A DNA stretch of 64,000 nucleotides from Amycolatopsis solani. Its GTDB lineage: Bacteria > Actinomycetota > Actinomycetes > Mycobacteriales > Pseudonocardiaceae. Shown here one piece after another: positions 1 through 7,386 of this stretch (position 1 is its first letter; each line of letters opens with the position of its first letter). The translations under genes were made by a program, and so were the position numbers. The notes beneath the pieces were generated by a model, which saw nothing but the letters and a program-made list of their open reading frames with translations, was not told the DNA's origin and did no database searches. The stretch is taken from assembly GCF_033441515.1 (NCBI RefSeq), contig NZ_JAWQJT010000003.1:2402864-2466863 (forward strand), in the 5' to 3' direction.

Positions 1-1
1 C

Positions 2-352
2 GAGATGCAGCTGACCGCGGACCACCTGGTGGTGATCGGCAAAGGCAAGCTGCTGGCCGACGCGCCGGTCGCGGAGTTCATCGCGGGCAACTCCCGCACG
101 ACGGTGTCGGTACGCGTCCCGGCCCCGGCCGAACGCTCCACTTTGGACACGCGGCTGCGCGCCGAGGGCGGGCTCACCCACGACGGCGAGCCGGACGAGC
201 TGGTGGTGGACGGCATCGACGTCACCCGCGTCGGCGACCTGGCGCACGAACTGGGGATCCGCCTGCACGGCCTCACCGAGCGGACGGCGTCGCTCGAGCA
301 GGCGTACATGGAACTGACCGCTTCTTCGGTGGAGTACGGGGTGTCGGCATGA
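2..352 (+). CDS. ABC transporter ATP-binding protein, C-terminal part (truncated by window edge)
   Basis: Only the last ~116 residues are present; the reading frame is open to the left edge, so the Walker A, signature and Walker B motifs lie outside. What remains begins just after the H-loop region, with a stretch of the form SEMQLTADHLVVIGKGKL, typical of the end of drug/lantibiotic-type ABC-2 exporters ('...D.LVVI.KG+L'). An ~80-residue C-terminal accessory domain follows. The stop codon overlaps the ATG of the membrane subunit (ATGA at 349-352), so the two are translationally coupled and probably form one exporter. The substrate cannot be told from the sequence. Confidence 0.85.
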   Translation, partial: EMQLTADHLVVIGKGKLLADAPVAEFIAGNSRTTVSVRVPAPAERSTLDTRLRAEGGLTHDGEPDELVVDGIDVTRVGDLAHELGIRLHGLTERTASLEQAYMELTASSVEYGVSA

Positions 353-1113
353 CGACGGCGGTGCGCGGCGCGGTGGCGTCGGAGTGGACGAAGTTCTGGT
401 CGGTCCGGGCCACGTGGTGGTGCCTGGCGACGGCGACGGCCTTGATGCTGGGCTACGCGACGCTGTCAGCGATCGTCCAGCGCTACGGCGACGACGCCTC
501 GGGCGCGAACACGATCGCCCTCGGCGGCGCCTTCTACCTGGCACAGTTCGCGGTGATCGCACTGGCCACACTGTTCGTGACGAGCGAATACGCGGGCGGC
601 GGCATCCGCTCGACGCTGCTGTGGACCCCGGCCCGCCCCCGCGTGGTCACGGCGAAGGCGGCGATCCTGGTGCCGGTGCTCTTCGGCTTCGGCGTCTTGC
701 TGGCGTGCGCGGGAATGGCACTGGCCGCGACGGTGAAGGACGGCTACGGCCTGCCGACGTCGTTCGAAGGCGCGTTCACGACGGCATCGGGCATGGGCGG
801 GTACTTCGCGTTGCTGGGGTTGCTGTCGGTGGGCGTCGGCTGGGCCCTGCGCAGCGCGGCGGGGACGCTGGTGTCGGTGATCGTGCTGCTGGTGCCGCTG
901 CCGCTGATCGTGGCTTCGCTGGGGCGGCCGGAGCTGGTGGCGTACTTCCCGGGGATCGCCGGGATGAACGCGATGGTGGAGGCGGGCCACCCGAACCCGA
1001 TCACGATGGCACCGGCGCCGTACGCGCCCTGGGTGGGACTGGTGGTGTGCGCAGCCTGGTCCGCGGCGGGGCTGGCGGTGGGGACGGCGGTGCTGCGGCG
1101 GCGGGACGCCTGA
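349..1113 (+). CDS. ABC-2 type transporter permease
   Basis: This is a 254-residue integral membrane protein with about six hydrophobic segments: one near residues 24-45, one after the first loop around 62-80, a pair around 100-130, then two C-terminal helices around 160-195 and 225-250. This fits the ABC-2 permease family. A conserved short motif of the form TSEYAGGGIRSTL sits in the second loop, as in many actinobacterial ABC-2 permeases paired with drug-export ATPases. The start ATG overlaps the stop of the ATPase gene by 4 bases, so both are made from one transcript. The role is export or self-protection; the substrate is unknown. Confidence 0.85.
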   Translation: MTTAVRGAVASEWTKFWSVRATWWCLATATALMLGYATLSAIVQRYGDDASGANTIALGGAFYLAQFAVIALATLFVTSEYAGGGIRSTLLWTPARPRVVTAKAAILVPVLFGFGVLLACAGMALAATVKDGYGLPTSFEGAFTTASGMGGYFALLGLLSVGVGWALRSAAGTLVSVIVLLVPLPLIVASLGRPELVAYFPGIAGMNAMVEAGHPNPITMAPAPYAPWVGLVVCAAWSAAGLAVGTAVLRRRDA

Positions 1114-1140
1114 GGCCGCACCGGCAGACGCGGCTCTGGC

Positions 1141-1217
1141 CGAGGTCGCGAATGACTCATTGGGGACGTCTGAGGTCCCGAATGAGTCATTCGCGACCTC
1201 CCACCGCCACCGAGCCG
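1141..1217. repeat. 77-bp direct repeat, copy 1, containing a long hairpin
   Basis: This is identical over 77 bp to 1370-1446. It holds a perfect 20-bp inverted repeat (1142-1161 with 1181-1200). The stem continues inward with one mismatch to give a ~26-bp stem and a 7-nt loop. The core reads AATGACTCATT / AATGAGTCATT. It lies 27 bp past the permease stop and could act as a transcription terminator, but exact duplication suggests a dispersed palindromic element. Confidence 0.85.
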
Positions 1218-1230
1218 GCTAGCCAGGGTC

Positions 1231-1376
1231 GCGCCAGCAAACCCAGCCGAGCGGCCCGACCGAGAACGCGCCGGCAAACCCAGCCGAGCGGCCGGCCCAG
1301 GCCACGCCGGCAAACCCAGCGGAGCGGCTGACCGAGATCGCGCCGGCAAACCCGGCGGAGCGGCCCGATCGAGGTC
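1231..1376. repeat. Imperfect tandem repeat, four units of ~35-37 bp
   Basis: Four head-to-tail units start near 1231, 1268, 1305 and 1340, each with a GCAAACCC(A/G)GC(C/G)GAGCGGC core. The last unit runs into the second 77-bp repeat. This fills the gap between the two hairpin repeats. No ribosome-binding site or credible coding frame is visible here. Confidence 0.8.
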
Positions 1377-1446
1377 GCGAATGACTCATTGGGGACGTCT
1401 GAGGTCCCGAATGAGTCATTCGCGACCTCCCACCGCCACCGAGCCG
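1370..1446. repeat. 77-bp direct repeat, copy 2, containing a long hairpin
   Basis: This is an exact second copy of 1141-1217, 229 bp downstream. The inverted arms are 1371-1390 and 1410-1429. The remaining spacer to the TetR stop (1447-1544) is proline-codon-like GC-rich sequence in which I see no gene. Confidence 0.85.
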
Positions 1447-1544
1447 CCACCCGGGCCGGCTAGCCACCACCCACCAGGCCGCCCAGTCGGCCGCCGGGCC
1501 GCCCCACCCAGGCCAGCCGCGTCAGCCCCACCCGGCCAGCCGCG

Positions 1545-2081
1545 TCAGCCCACCCCGATGCCCGCCAGGATCTCCCGCGCGCTCTCCACCAGCGACTCCC
1601 GCGAAGCCGGCGCCGAAGCACCCGCCAGCGCGCCGAAGATCGTCCCCTCCATCCAGTCCACCACCACCCCCGCGTGCCGCGCCGGGTCCGCCGAGCCCGC
1701 CGCCGCCAAGACCTCTGCTGCTCGGCGGCGGATCAGCGCCCCTCCCGAGTCGTACTCCGCGCGCAGCTCCGGCCGCCGCGTCGCCTCCAACGCGAACTCG
1801 TACCGCGCCAGCATCCGCGTCCGCCCCGAAGTGATCGCCTCGAACGCGTACCCCGCGATGAACTCCGCCAGATCACCCGACGCCGCCGAAACCCGGTCCA
1901 GCTCGACTATCCGGGCGAAGGCCAGCGAGAGCAGTGCCGCCCGCGTGCGGGCGTAGTACGACGTCGAGCCCACCGGCAAACCCGCCGCCCGGTCGACCGC
2001 GCGGTGGGTCAGGCCGCGCATGCCGTCCGCCGCGATCACCTCGATGGCCGTGTCCGCAATCACTTCCAGACGTTCCACCAC
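1545..2081 (-). CDS. TetR-family transcriptional regulator
   Basis: This is a 178-residue protein. The N-terminal helix-turn-helix covers about residues 10-50 (motif GMRGLTHRAVDRAAGLPVGS, with a following YY at the recognition-helix end), as in TetR repressors. The rest is an all-helical ligand-binding domain. The GTG start at 2081 lies five bases from two adjacent palindromic operators (2086-2119), so the message may be leaderless and autorepressed. It is divergent from an FAD monooxygenase, its likely target. The ligand is unknown. Confidence 0.85.
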   Translation of the reverse strand: MVERLEVIADTAIEVIAADGMRGLTHRAVDRAAGLPVGSTSYYARTRAALLSLAFARIVELDRVSAASGDLAEFIAGYAFEAITSGRTRMLARYEFALEATRRPELRAEYDSGGALIRRRAAEVLAAAGSADPARHAGVVVDWMEGTIFGALAGASAPASRESLVESAREILAGIGVG

Positions 2082-2085
2082 CCCA

Positions 2086-2119
2086 CTCTACAGGTGTAGA
2101 GTCCTCTACACCTGTAGAG
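2086..2119. promoter_or_regulatory. Double TetR operator between divergent genes
   Basis: Two 16-bp sites, 2086-2101 (CTCTACAGGTGTAGAG) and 2104-2119 (its exact reverse complement), are separated by TC. Each has 7-bp inverted arms around a 2-bp centre, and the pair together forms a larger palindrome. It fills nearly the whole gap between the divergent TetR and monooxygenase genes and overlaps the upstream end of the latter's GGAGG ribosome-binding site. Confidence 0.85.
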
Positions 2120-2127
2120 GAGGAGTC

Positions 2128-3255
2128 ATGCACGCAGTGGTCGTCGGGGGCGGCATCGGCGGACTCGGGGCCGCCGCCGGGCTGCACCGGGTCGGGTGGC
2201 AGGTCACCGTGCTGGAACAAGCGCCGGACTTCGGCGACGTCGGCGCCGGGATCTCACTCTGGCCGAACGCCCTGCGCTGCCTGGACGAGCTCGGCGTCGA
2301 CCTCGGCGATCCCCTCGCCGCCCAGCGCGACGGCGGGTTCCGCGACCGGCGCGGCCACCGCATCACCCGCTGGGATTCGGCCGCCTTCGAACGCCTCCAC
2401 GGCCGTCCCCTCGGCGCCATCCACCGGCGAGACCTCATCACCGCGCTCAAGAACGCCGTCCCCGCCGACAGCCTCCGGACCGGCGCGAAAGTCACCGAAG
2501 TCCGCGAAGACGGCCTGGTCCGCTTCGACGGCGGAGAAATCAACGCCGACCTCGTCATAGCCGCCGACGGGATCCGCAGCGGAGTCCGCCGTACGCTCTT
2601 CCCGCGGCACCCCGAACCGGTTTACGCCGGCAGTGCGGCCTTCCGCGGCATCGCCCGGCGACCGGGCACCGAGCTCAGCACCAGCTTCGACCGCGGTGTC
2701 GAAGTCGGCGTCCTGCCCCTCACCGGCGACGACGTCTACTGGTGGATCTCCTACCTCACCGAGCCGGGCCGGAACCCGGGCCGCCCGGACTTCGGTGCGT
2801 GGCACGACCCCATCCCGGCCCTGCTCGACGCGACCCCGCCGGAAGCGCTCCTGCACCACGACCTCTACCACCTCGGCACACCGCTGCCGGCCTACACCCG
2901 CGGCCGGATCGCCCTGCTCGGCGACGCCGCGCACGCGATGCCGCCGTTCCTCGGCCAAGGCGGCTGCCAGGCCCTCGAAGACGCCGTCGTGCTCGCCAAC
3001 GCCATGTCCACAAAGGACGTCGCAAAAGGACTCCGCGCCTACGACGACGAACGGCGGCCACGCAGCCAGAAAGTCGCCAGGGAATCCGTCCGGATGGGCA
3101 AACTGGGCCCGCAGCTGACCAATCCCGTCGCGACGACGCTGCGCACCGCCGCACTGAAAATGCTCCCCGCGAAAGCGACCGTCCGGATGGGCGCGGGCAT
3201 CACGGGGTGGCGGCCGCCGCGTCTCCCCCGGTCAGCCCCGCCTCGTACGCCGTGA
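2128..3255 (+). CDS. FAD-dependent aromatic monooxygenase (PHBH-like)
   Basis: This is a 375-residue flavoprotein hydroxylase. The N-terminal dinucleotide-binding fold is GGGIGGLGAAAGL (residues ~8-20), ending in an acidic residue at the end of strand 2 (VLEQA). A DG motif (AADGIRS) is mid-protein, and the FAD-ribityl motif GDAAHAMPPFLGQG is near residue 270. It would hydroxylate an aromatic substrate using NAD(P)H and O2; the substrate is unknown. The start was chosen at 2128 because AGAGGAGGAG lies just upstream and the fold starts at once. The last 56 bases overlap the convergent response-regulator gene. Confidence 0.85.
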   Translation: MHAVVVGGGIGGLGAAAGLHRVGWQVTVLEQAPDFGDVGAGISLWPNALRCLDELGVDLGDPLAAQRDGGFRDRRGHRITRWDSAAFERLHGRPLGAIHRRDLITALKNAVPADSLRTGAKVTEVREDGLVRFDGGEINADLVIAADGIRSGVRRTLFPRHPEPVYAGSAAFRGIARRPGTELSTSFDRGVEVGVLPLTGDDVYWWISYLTEPGRNPGRPDFGAWHDPIPALLDATPPEALLHHDLYHLGTPLPAYTRGRIALLGDAAHAMPPFLGQGGCQALEDAVVLANAMSTKDVAKGLRAYDDERRPRSQKVARESVRMGKLGPQLTNPVATTLRTAALKMLPAKATVRMGAGITGWRPPRLPRSAPPRTP

Positions 3256-3874
3256 TCGCCGCCTGCACCCGGTTCTTCGCGCCGAGCCGGGTCAGGATCG
3301 TGCTCACGTGCGCCTTCACCGTGCCCTCGACGACGAACATCCGGGCCGCGATGTCCGCATTGGACAGTCCGGAACCCAGCAGCGTCAGCACTTCCCGCTC
3401 GCGGGGTGTCAGCACGCTGATCCGCTCCCTCGCCGCGGCCGCGCGCGTCAGCTGACCGCCGGACAGCCGCGCGATGACCCGCTGGGCCACCTTCGGTGAG
3501 AGGAACGCGGCCCCGCCGGCGACGGCGTGGATCCCGGCCAGCAGTTCGCGCGGGTCCCCCGACTTCAGCAGGAACCCGCCCGCGCCGAGGCCCAGCGCGC
3601 GTTCGATGTACTCGTCCTCGCCGAACGTCGTCAGCATGATCACGCCGGTCGAGGGCAGCAGCCGCCGGATCTCCGCCGCCGCGCCGAGGCCGTCCAGCCC
3701 CGGCATCCGGATGTCGAGCAGCACGACGTCCGGGTGCGTGGCGAGCGCCTGCGAAACGGCCTCACGCCCGTCGCCGGCCTCGGCGACGACTTCGATGCCC
3801 GGATCCGCGCCGAGGATCGCCGCGACCCCCGCCCGCATCAGCGCTTCGTCGTCGGCCAGCACGACCCTGATCAC
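3200..3874 (-). CDS. NarL/LuxR-family response regulator
   Basis: This is a 224-residue two-domain regulator. The receiver domain covers residues ~1-120 with the acidic pair (ADDEA), the phospho-acceptor in LLDIRMPG, a conserved Thr (MLTTFGE) and Lys (LLKSGDP). The C-terminal LuxR-type HTH has LTPREREVLTLLGSGLSNADIA. It is made from the GTG at 3874, which overlaps the kinase stop by 4 bases, so it is the kinase's partner. Its 3' end overlaps the convergent monooxygenase gene by 56 bp. Confidence 0.9.
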   Translation of the reverse strand: MIRVVLADDEALMRAGVAAILGADPGIEVVAEAGDGREAVSQALATHPDVVLLDIRMPGLDGLGAAAEIRRLLPSTGVIMLTTFGEDEYIERALGLGAGGFLLKSGDPRELLAGIHAVAGGAAFLSPKVAQRVIARLSGGQLTRAAAARERISVLTPREREVLTLLGSGLSNADIAARMFVVEGTVKAHVSTILTRLGAKNRVQAAITAYEAGLTGGDAAAATP

Positions 3875-5439
3875 GGTGCCCCCTCGGCGAACCAGTCCTT
3901 GGAAACCAGCTTCCCATCGGCGAAACACAGCCGGTAGGCGGCGTAGTCGGCGTTCAGCCACGACCGCCCGGCGCCGTAGTACTCGCACGCCGCACCCGGC
4001 ACCGGAGGCGGCTCGCCCCGCGTGGGACGCGCCGAGCGCTGGCGTTCGGGCAGCGTGAGCTCGGCACGGGACTGCCCGATCCGCAGCCGCTCGTAGACGC
4101 CGCCGGGCAGCTCCGAGGAGTTCCACTGGTAGAGGAACGCGATCCCGCCGACCGCCAGCACCACGCCGAACAGCGTGAGCGGCACGACGACCGCCTGGAC
4201 CAGGCTGCGCCGCACGTCGCGGCGGGCCAGCTCCAGCGCGCGGGCCGACGTCGACTGCCCGACATCGTCGTCGGCGGCTTCGCGCAGCTCCGGCGTCTCC
4301 TCGACCGGCGCGGCGTCGTGCGGCAGCGTCGCGGCGACGGCGAACCCGCCCTCGTGCGGCCCCGCGCGCAGCGTGCCGCCGACCAGCCGGACGCGCTCGC
4401 GCAGGCCGATCAGCCCGCGCCGCCCGGACGCCGCGCCCGGCAGCGGCCCGGCGGGCGGTGGCGTGTTGACGACGCTCACCTCCGTCACGGCACCGGAGCT
4501 CGTCACCCGGACCGTCGCGGCGGCGCCCGGCGCGTGCTTCGCCACGTTCGTCAGCCCTTCCTGCACCACGCGGTGGGCGGCGAGGGCGACCATCGGCGGC
4601 GCCTGCGCGCTGTCGACCGCCGCGTCGATCAGCAGCCCCGACGCCCGCGCCCGCGCGATCAGCTCGCCGAGGTCGCCCTGCACCGGTTCGACCGGCGCGG
4701 CGTCCTCGCGCAGCACGCCGATGATTTCGCGCAGCCGCTCGGTCGCCGCCGCGGCACTGGTCCGCAGCTGCGTGGCCGCGTCGCGCTGGGTGCCGTCGAG
4801 CCCGGGCGCGACCTCGAGCGCGGCGGCCCGGACGGCGATCAGGCTCAGCTCGTGCCCGAGCGAGTCGTGCATGTCGCTGGCGATCCGCGCGCGCTCGCGC
4901 AGCCGCGCCTGGTCGGCGACGAGCCGCTGCCTGCTCTCCATCTCCTCGGCCCGGCGCCAGCCGGTGCGCGCGAGCTCGCCGCGCACCCGGACGTACCGGC
5001 CCAGCAGCCACGGCGACAGCCCGGCGAACACCAGGATCGCGACCATCGCGGCCCAGTCGCCGATCCCGTCGGGCCCGAACAGCAGGGCCAGCGGCAGGCC
5101 GAGCAGCACCACGGCCACGCCGGTCAGCACGCCCGGCCGCGCCCGGTCCATCCGCAGCCCGGCCAGGTAGCTCATCGCCACCAGCACGAACACGACCCAG
5201 ACGGCCACGCGGTCGCCGTACGGGAACGGCACCGCGAGCGTGCCGGCCAGCGCGATGCCGAGCGAGACCACCGGGTACCGCCGGGACGTCGCCACCGAGC
5301 CCGCCACGACGGCGAGGCCGCCGGCCAGCTCCCAGTACGACCGCGTATCGACGGTGCCCGCGGCGACGACGAAGGCGAGGAACAGGCCGAGCGCGACGTC
5401 GAGCACCACCCGCCACCTGCGCTTCGTCACCTCTCGCAC
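3871..5439 (-). CDS. NarL-type sensor histidine kinase with extra C-terminal membrane/extracytoplasmic domain
   Basis: This is a 522-residue kinase. Four to five membrane helices occupy residues ~10-145. A HisKA_3 dimerisation domain carries the phospho-accepting His191 (SDMHDSLGHELSL), and the HATPase domain has the N-box EGLTNVAKHAPG and a G-box-like RRGLIGLRERV near 360. Unlike standard kinases of this class, ~130 more residues follow. They contain a transmembrane helix (~430-456) and an outside domain with YERLRIGQSRAEL, resembling SmpA/OmlA-like small domains, with two Cys that could pair. The GTG start is at 5439. The kinase is coupled to the downstream regulator. Confidence 0.88.
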   Translation of the reverse strand: MREVTKRRWRVVLDVALGLFLAFVVAAGTVDTRSYWELAGGLAVVAGSVATSRRYPVVSLGIALAGTLAVPFPYGDRVAVWVVFVLVAMSYLAGLRMDRARPGVLTGVAVVLLGLPLALLFGPDGIGDWAAMVAILVFAGLSPWLLGRYVRVRGELARTGWRRAEEMESRQRLVADQARLRERARIASDMHDSLGHELSLIAVRAAALEVAPGLDGTQRDAATQLRTSAAAATERLREIIGVLREDAAPVEPVQGDLGELIARARASGLLIDAAVDSAQAPPMVALAAHRVVQEGLTNVAKHAPGAAATVRVTSSGAVTEVSVVNTPPPAGPLPGAASGRRGLIGLRERVRLVGGTLRAGPHEGGFAVAATLPHDAAPVEETPELREAADDDVGQSTSARALELARRDVRRSLVQAVVVPLTLFGVVLAVGGIAFLYQWNSSELPGGVYERLRIGQSRAELTLPERQRSARPTRGEPPPVPGAACEYYGAGRSWLNADYAAYRLCFADGKLVSKDWFAEGAP

Positions 5440-5485
5440 CGGACCGAAGCTACAAGGCGTGATCGCGGGCGACCACTGCCGAAAG

Positions 5486-6193
5486 TCAACTCTTCAGCGT
5501 GTCGAGGAACGCCAGCGTCTGCGGCCAGGACAGCGCGAACGCGTCGGCGTTGATGGTCGTCCCGTGCCGTGAAGAGTCGCTGAAGCCGTGCTCGGCCCCG
5601 GGGAAGTGCTGGCTGAACGTCGCACCCCGCGGCCGTGACTGCAACGCCGTCTGCAGCCGCGCGAACGTCTCGTGCGAGACGACGGCGTCGGCCTCCGGGT
5701 AGGCGACGAGCACCGGCGCGGTAATCGATGTCGACAAAGCGACCGCGTCGAGGTCGTGGTTCGGCGGCGCCGGGTCGCGGACCGTCGGGTGGTAGGCGAC
5801 GACGCCGGAAAGCCGCTGGTCACGGGCGGCGAGCAGGAGTGCGAACCGGCCGCCGAGGCACCAGCCCATGACCCCGGCCGACGCGCAGCCCAGGTCGCCG
5901 AGCAGGTGGTCGAGCAGCGCGGTCTGCTCCGCGAGCGCGGTTTCGTCGTGCAGCTCGCCGAGCTTGGCGCCGAGGTCCTCGCGCGAGGTGTTGTCGGTGC
6001 TCGCGCCGTGGAAGACGTCCCAGGCCAGCGCCGTGATCCCGCGGCCGGCCAGCTCGTCGGCCCAGGCCCGGACCTGCGCGCCGATCCCGGTGATCATCGG
6101 CAGCAGCAGCATCCCGGCCGCCGATCCGCCGTCCGGCCGGGCCAAGTACGCGGAGAGTTCGCCGACACGGACGGTGGACGTCTCGAAGGTCAT
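5486..6193 (-). CDS. Dienelactone hydrolase family protein
   Basis: This is a 235-residue alpha/beta hydrolase. The nucleophile elbow is GWCLGGRFALLL, where Cys replaces the usual Ser as in dienelactone hydrolases. The acid is probably in YPEADAVV, and the His is in GAEHGFSD. Such enzymes open lactone rings in aromatic breakdown, but many family members have unknown substrates. An alternative ATG five codons upstream (6208) is possible. It lies 46 bp downstream of the kinase start on the same strand but is a separate transcription unit by position. It is divergent from the next two small genes, with only 26 bp between start codons. Confidence 0.82.
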   Translation of the reverse strand: MTFETSTVRVGELSAYLARPDGGSAAGMLLLPMITGIGAQVRAWADELAGRGITALAWDVFHGASTDNTSREDLGAKLGELHDETALAEQTALLDHLLGDLGCASAGVMGWCLGGRFALLLAARDQRLSGVVAYHPTVRDPAPPNHDLDAVALSTSITAPVLVAYPEADAVVSHETFARLQTALQSRPRGATFSQHFPGAEHGFSDSSRHGTTINADAFALSWPQTLAFLDTLKS

Positions 6194-6219
6194 GTCCGCA
6201 TGATGCATGATGATCCACC

Positions 6220-6429
6220 ATGGCCGAGCGCACACTCGCCGATCAGTTGGGCGGCTACCTCCCCGAAGGCATCGAGGCCCTCGAAGAGCACGAGCGGCAG
6301 GACCTCGCCGACGCCCTGCGCGCCGCGCGCAGGCGGCAGGCGAAAGCGCTCGCCGAAGCCGGCGAAGAGGGCCTCCGGTACGTCCCGGCGCTGCTGCGCG
6401 GCGCGGTCCGGAAGGCGGTCGGCCTGTGA
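6220..6429 (+). CDS. Small hypothetical protein, helical
   Basis: This is a 69-residue, highly charged, mostly helical protein (LADALRAARRRQAKALAEAG). I do not recognise the family. It starts ATG at 6220 and its stop TGA (6427-6429) overlaps the GTG of the following gene, so the two are probably translated together. The divergent start to the hydrolase leaves only a very short promoter region. Confidence 0.6.
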   Translation: MAERTLADQLGGYLPEGIEALEEHERQDLADALRAARRRQAKALAEAGEEGLRYVPALLRGAVRKAVGL

Positions 6430-7172
6430 CCGCGGACCACGCGTCGCGCGCGGAGATCCTGAAGCTGGCCCGCGTGCTCGACGTCGAGCACGACCGGCTC
6501 GAGTACCTCGCCCGCGTCGACGCCGACGACCTCAAGGCGTTCCGCGAGCAGGTCACCGACACGCTGTTCGACGCGAACATCGCGGTGCTGCAGCGGATGG
6601 CGCTGGCGGCGCGGCTGCTGCCCGGCGCCGTGCTCGCCAAGATCGCCGAGAAGGTGTTCGGCCCGCTGCTGTGCGCCCGGATCGCCGGGCTGGTCGACGT
6701 CTCCCGCGGCGTCGACGTCGCCAAGCGGCTGCACCCGCGGTTCCTCGCCGAGGTCGCGGCGGAACTCGACCCGCGGCGGGCGAGCGCGATCATCTCGCGC
6801 ATCCCGCTCGACACCGTTCTCGCGGTCGCCGCCGAGCTGGCGCGCCGCGAAGACTGGATCACCCTGGGCCGGTTCGTCGGGCACCTGCCCGACCCGACCG
6901 TGCGGCAGGCGCTGGACCGGATCGACGACCCCGGCCTGCTGCGGATCGCGTTCGTGCTCGACGACAAGAGCCGCATCGACCACGTCGTCGGCCTGCTGCC
7001 CGCGGACCGGCTCGGCAAGCTGATCACCGCGGCGGGCACCGACGAAGACCTCTGGGACCCGGCGCTGGACCTGCTGACCCACCTGTCCGAGCCGCGGCGT
7101 GCCACCCTGGCGCCGATGCTCGGCGCCCTGCCCGAGGGGCTGCGGGAACGCGCTCAGGCGACGATCAAGTAG
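6426..7172 (+). CDS. Hypothetical helical-repeat protein
   Basis: This is a 248-residue soluble protein starting GTG at 6426, coupled to the preceding small gene. It is built of short helices with recurring 'DP..A..I...IPLD.VL..A.EL' and 'LPADRLGKLI' phrases. These resemble the helical N-domain repeats of MgtE-type magnesium channels, but there is no CBS pair or membrane part. I do not assign a function. The C-terminal 19 bases overlap the convergent small membrane protein gene. Confidence 0.65.
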   Translation: MTADHASRAEILKLARVLDVEHDRLEYLARVDADDLKAFREQVTDTLFDANIAVLQRMALAARLLPGAVLAKIAEKVFGPLLCARIAGLVDVSRGVDVAKRLHPRFLAEVAAELDPRRASAIISRIPLDTVLAVAAELARREDWITLGRFVGHLPDPTVRQALDRIDDPGLLRIAFVLDDKSRIDHVVGLLPADRLGKLITAAGTDEDLWDPALDLLTHLSEPRRATLAPMLGALPEGLRERAQATIK

Positions 7173-7375
7173 ATGCCGTAGCCCACGATCGCCGCGCAGA
7201 GCGCGAAGCAGATGACGGCACCGGCCAGCGGCCCGCTGCCCGAGCCGCCGGCTTCGCGGGCCGAGTCGCGCTGCGAGAGCCCGACCACCCCGAAGGAGAA
7301 CAGGCTCGTCAGCACGACGACCGAAGCCAGCGCGACGGCGAAGACGAGTCCGAGGGAACCCCAGTCGATGTGCAC
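7154..7375 (-). CDS. Small two-helix membrane protein downstream of pit
   Basis: This is a 73-residue protein with two membrane helices (residues ~6-28 and ~52-72) joined by a polar Ser/Gly-rich loop. It starts GTG at 7375, 11 bp after the pit stop on the same strand, so it is very likely co-transcribed with the phosphate transporter. Small membrane proteins in this position are seen behind pit in other actinobacteria, but their role is unknown. The second pit gene in this window (60897-62030) has no such partner. Confidence 0.7.
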   Translation of the reverse strand: MHIDWGSLGLVFAVALASVVVLTSLFSFGVVGLSQRDSAREAGGSGSGPLAGAVICFALCAAIVGYGIYLIVA

Positions 7376-7386
7376 GGCAGCGCTCC

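Noticed and set aside
1381..1956. Forward 191-residue frame over the hairpin repeat and TetR gene
   Set aside because: It is a Pro/Ala/Ser-rich antisense shadow of the TetR gene that starts inside a repeat.
3200..5416. Single 738-residue minus-strand protein spanning kinase and regulator
   Set aside because: The kinase part is read in the wrong frame; the true layout is two overlapping genes with a GTGA junction at 3871-3874.
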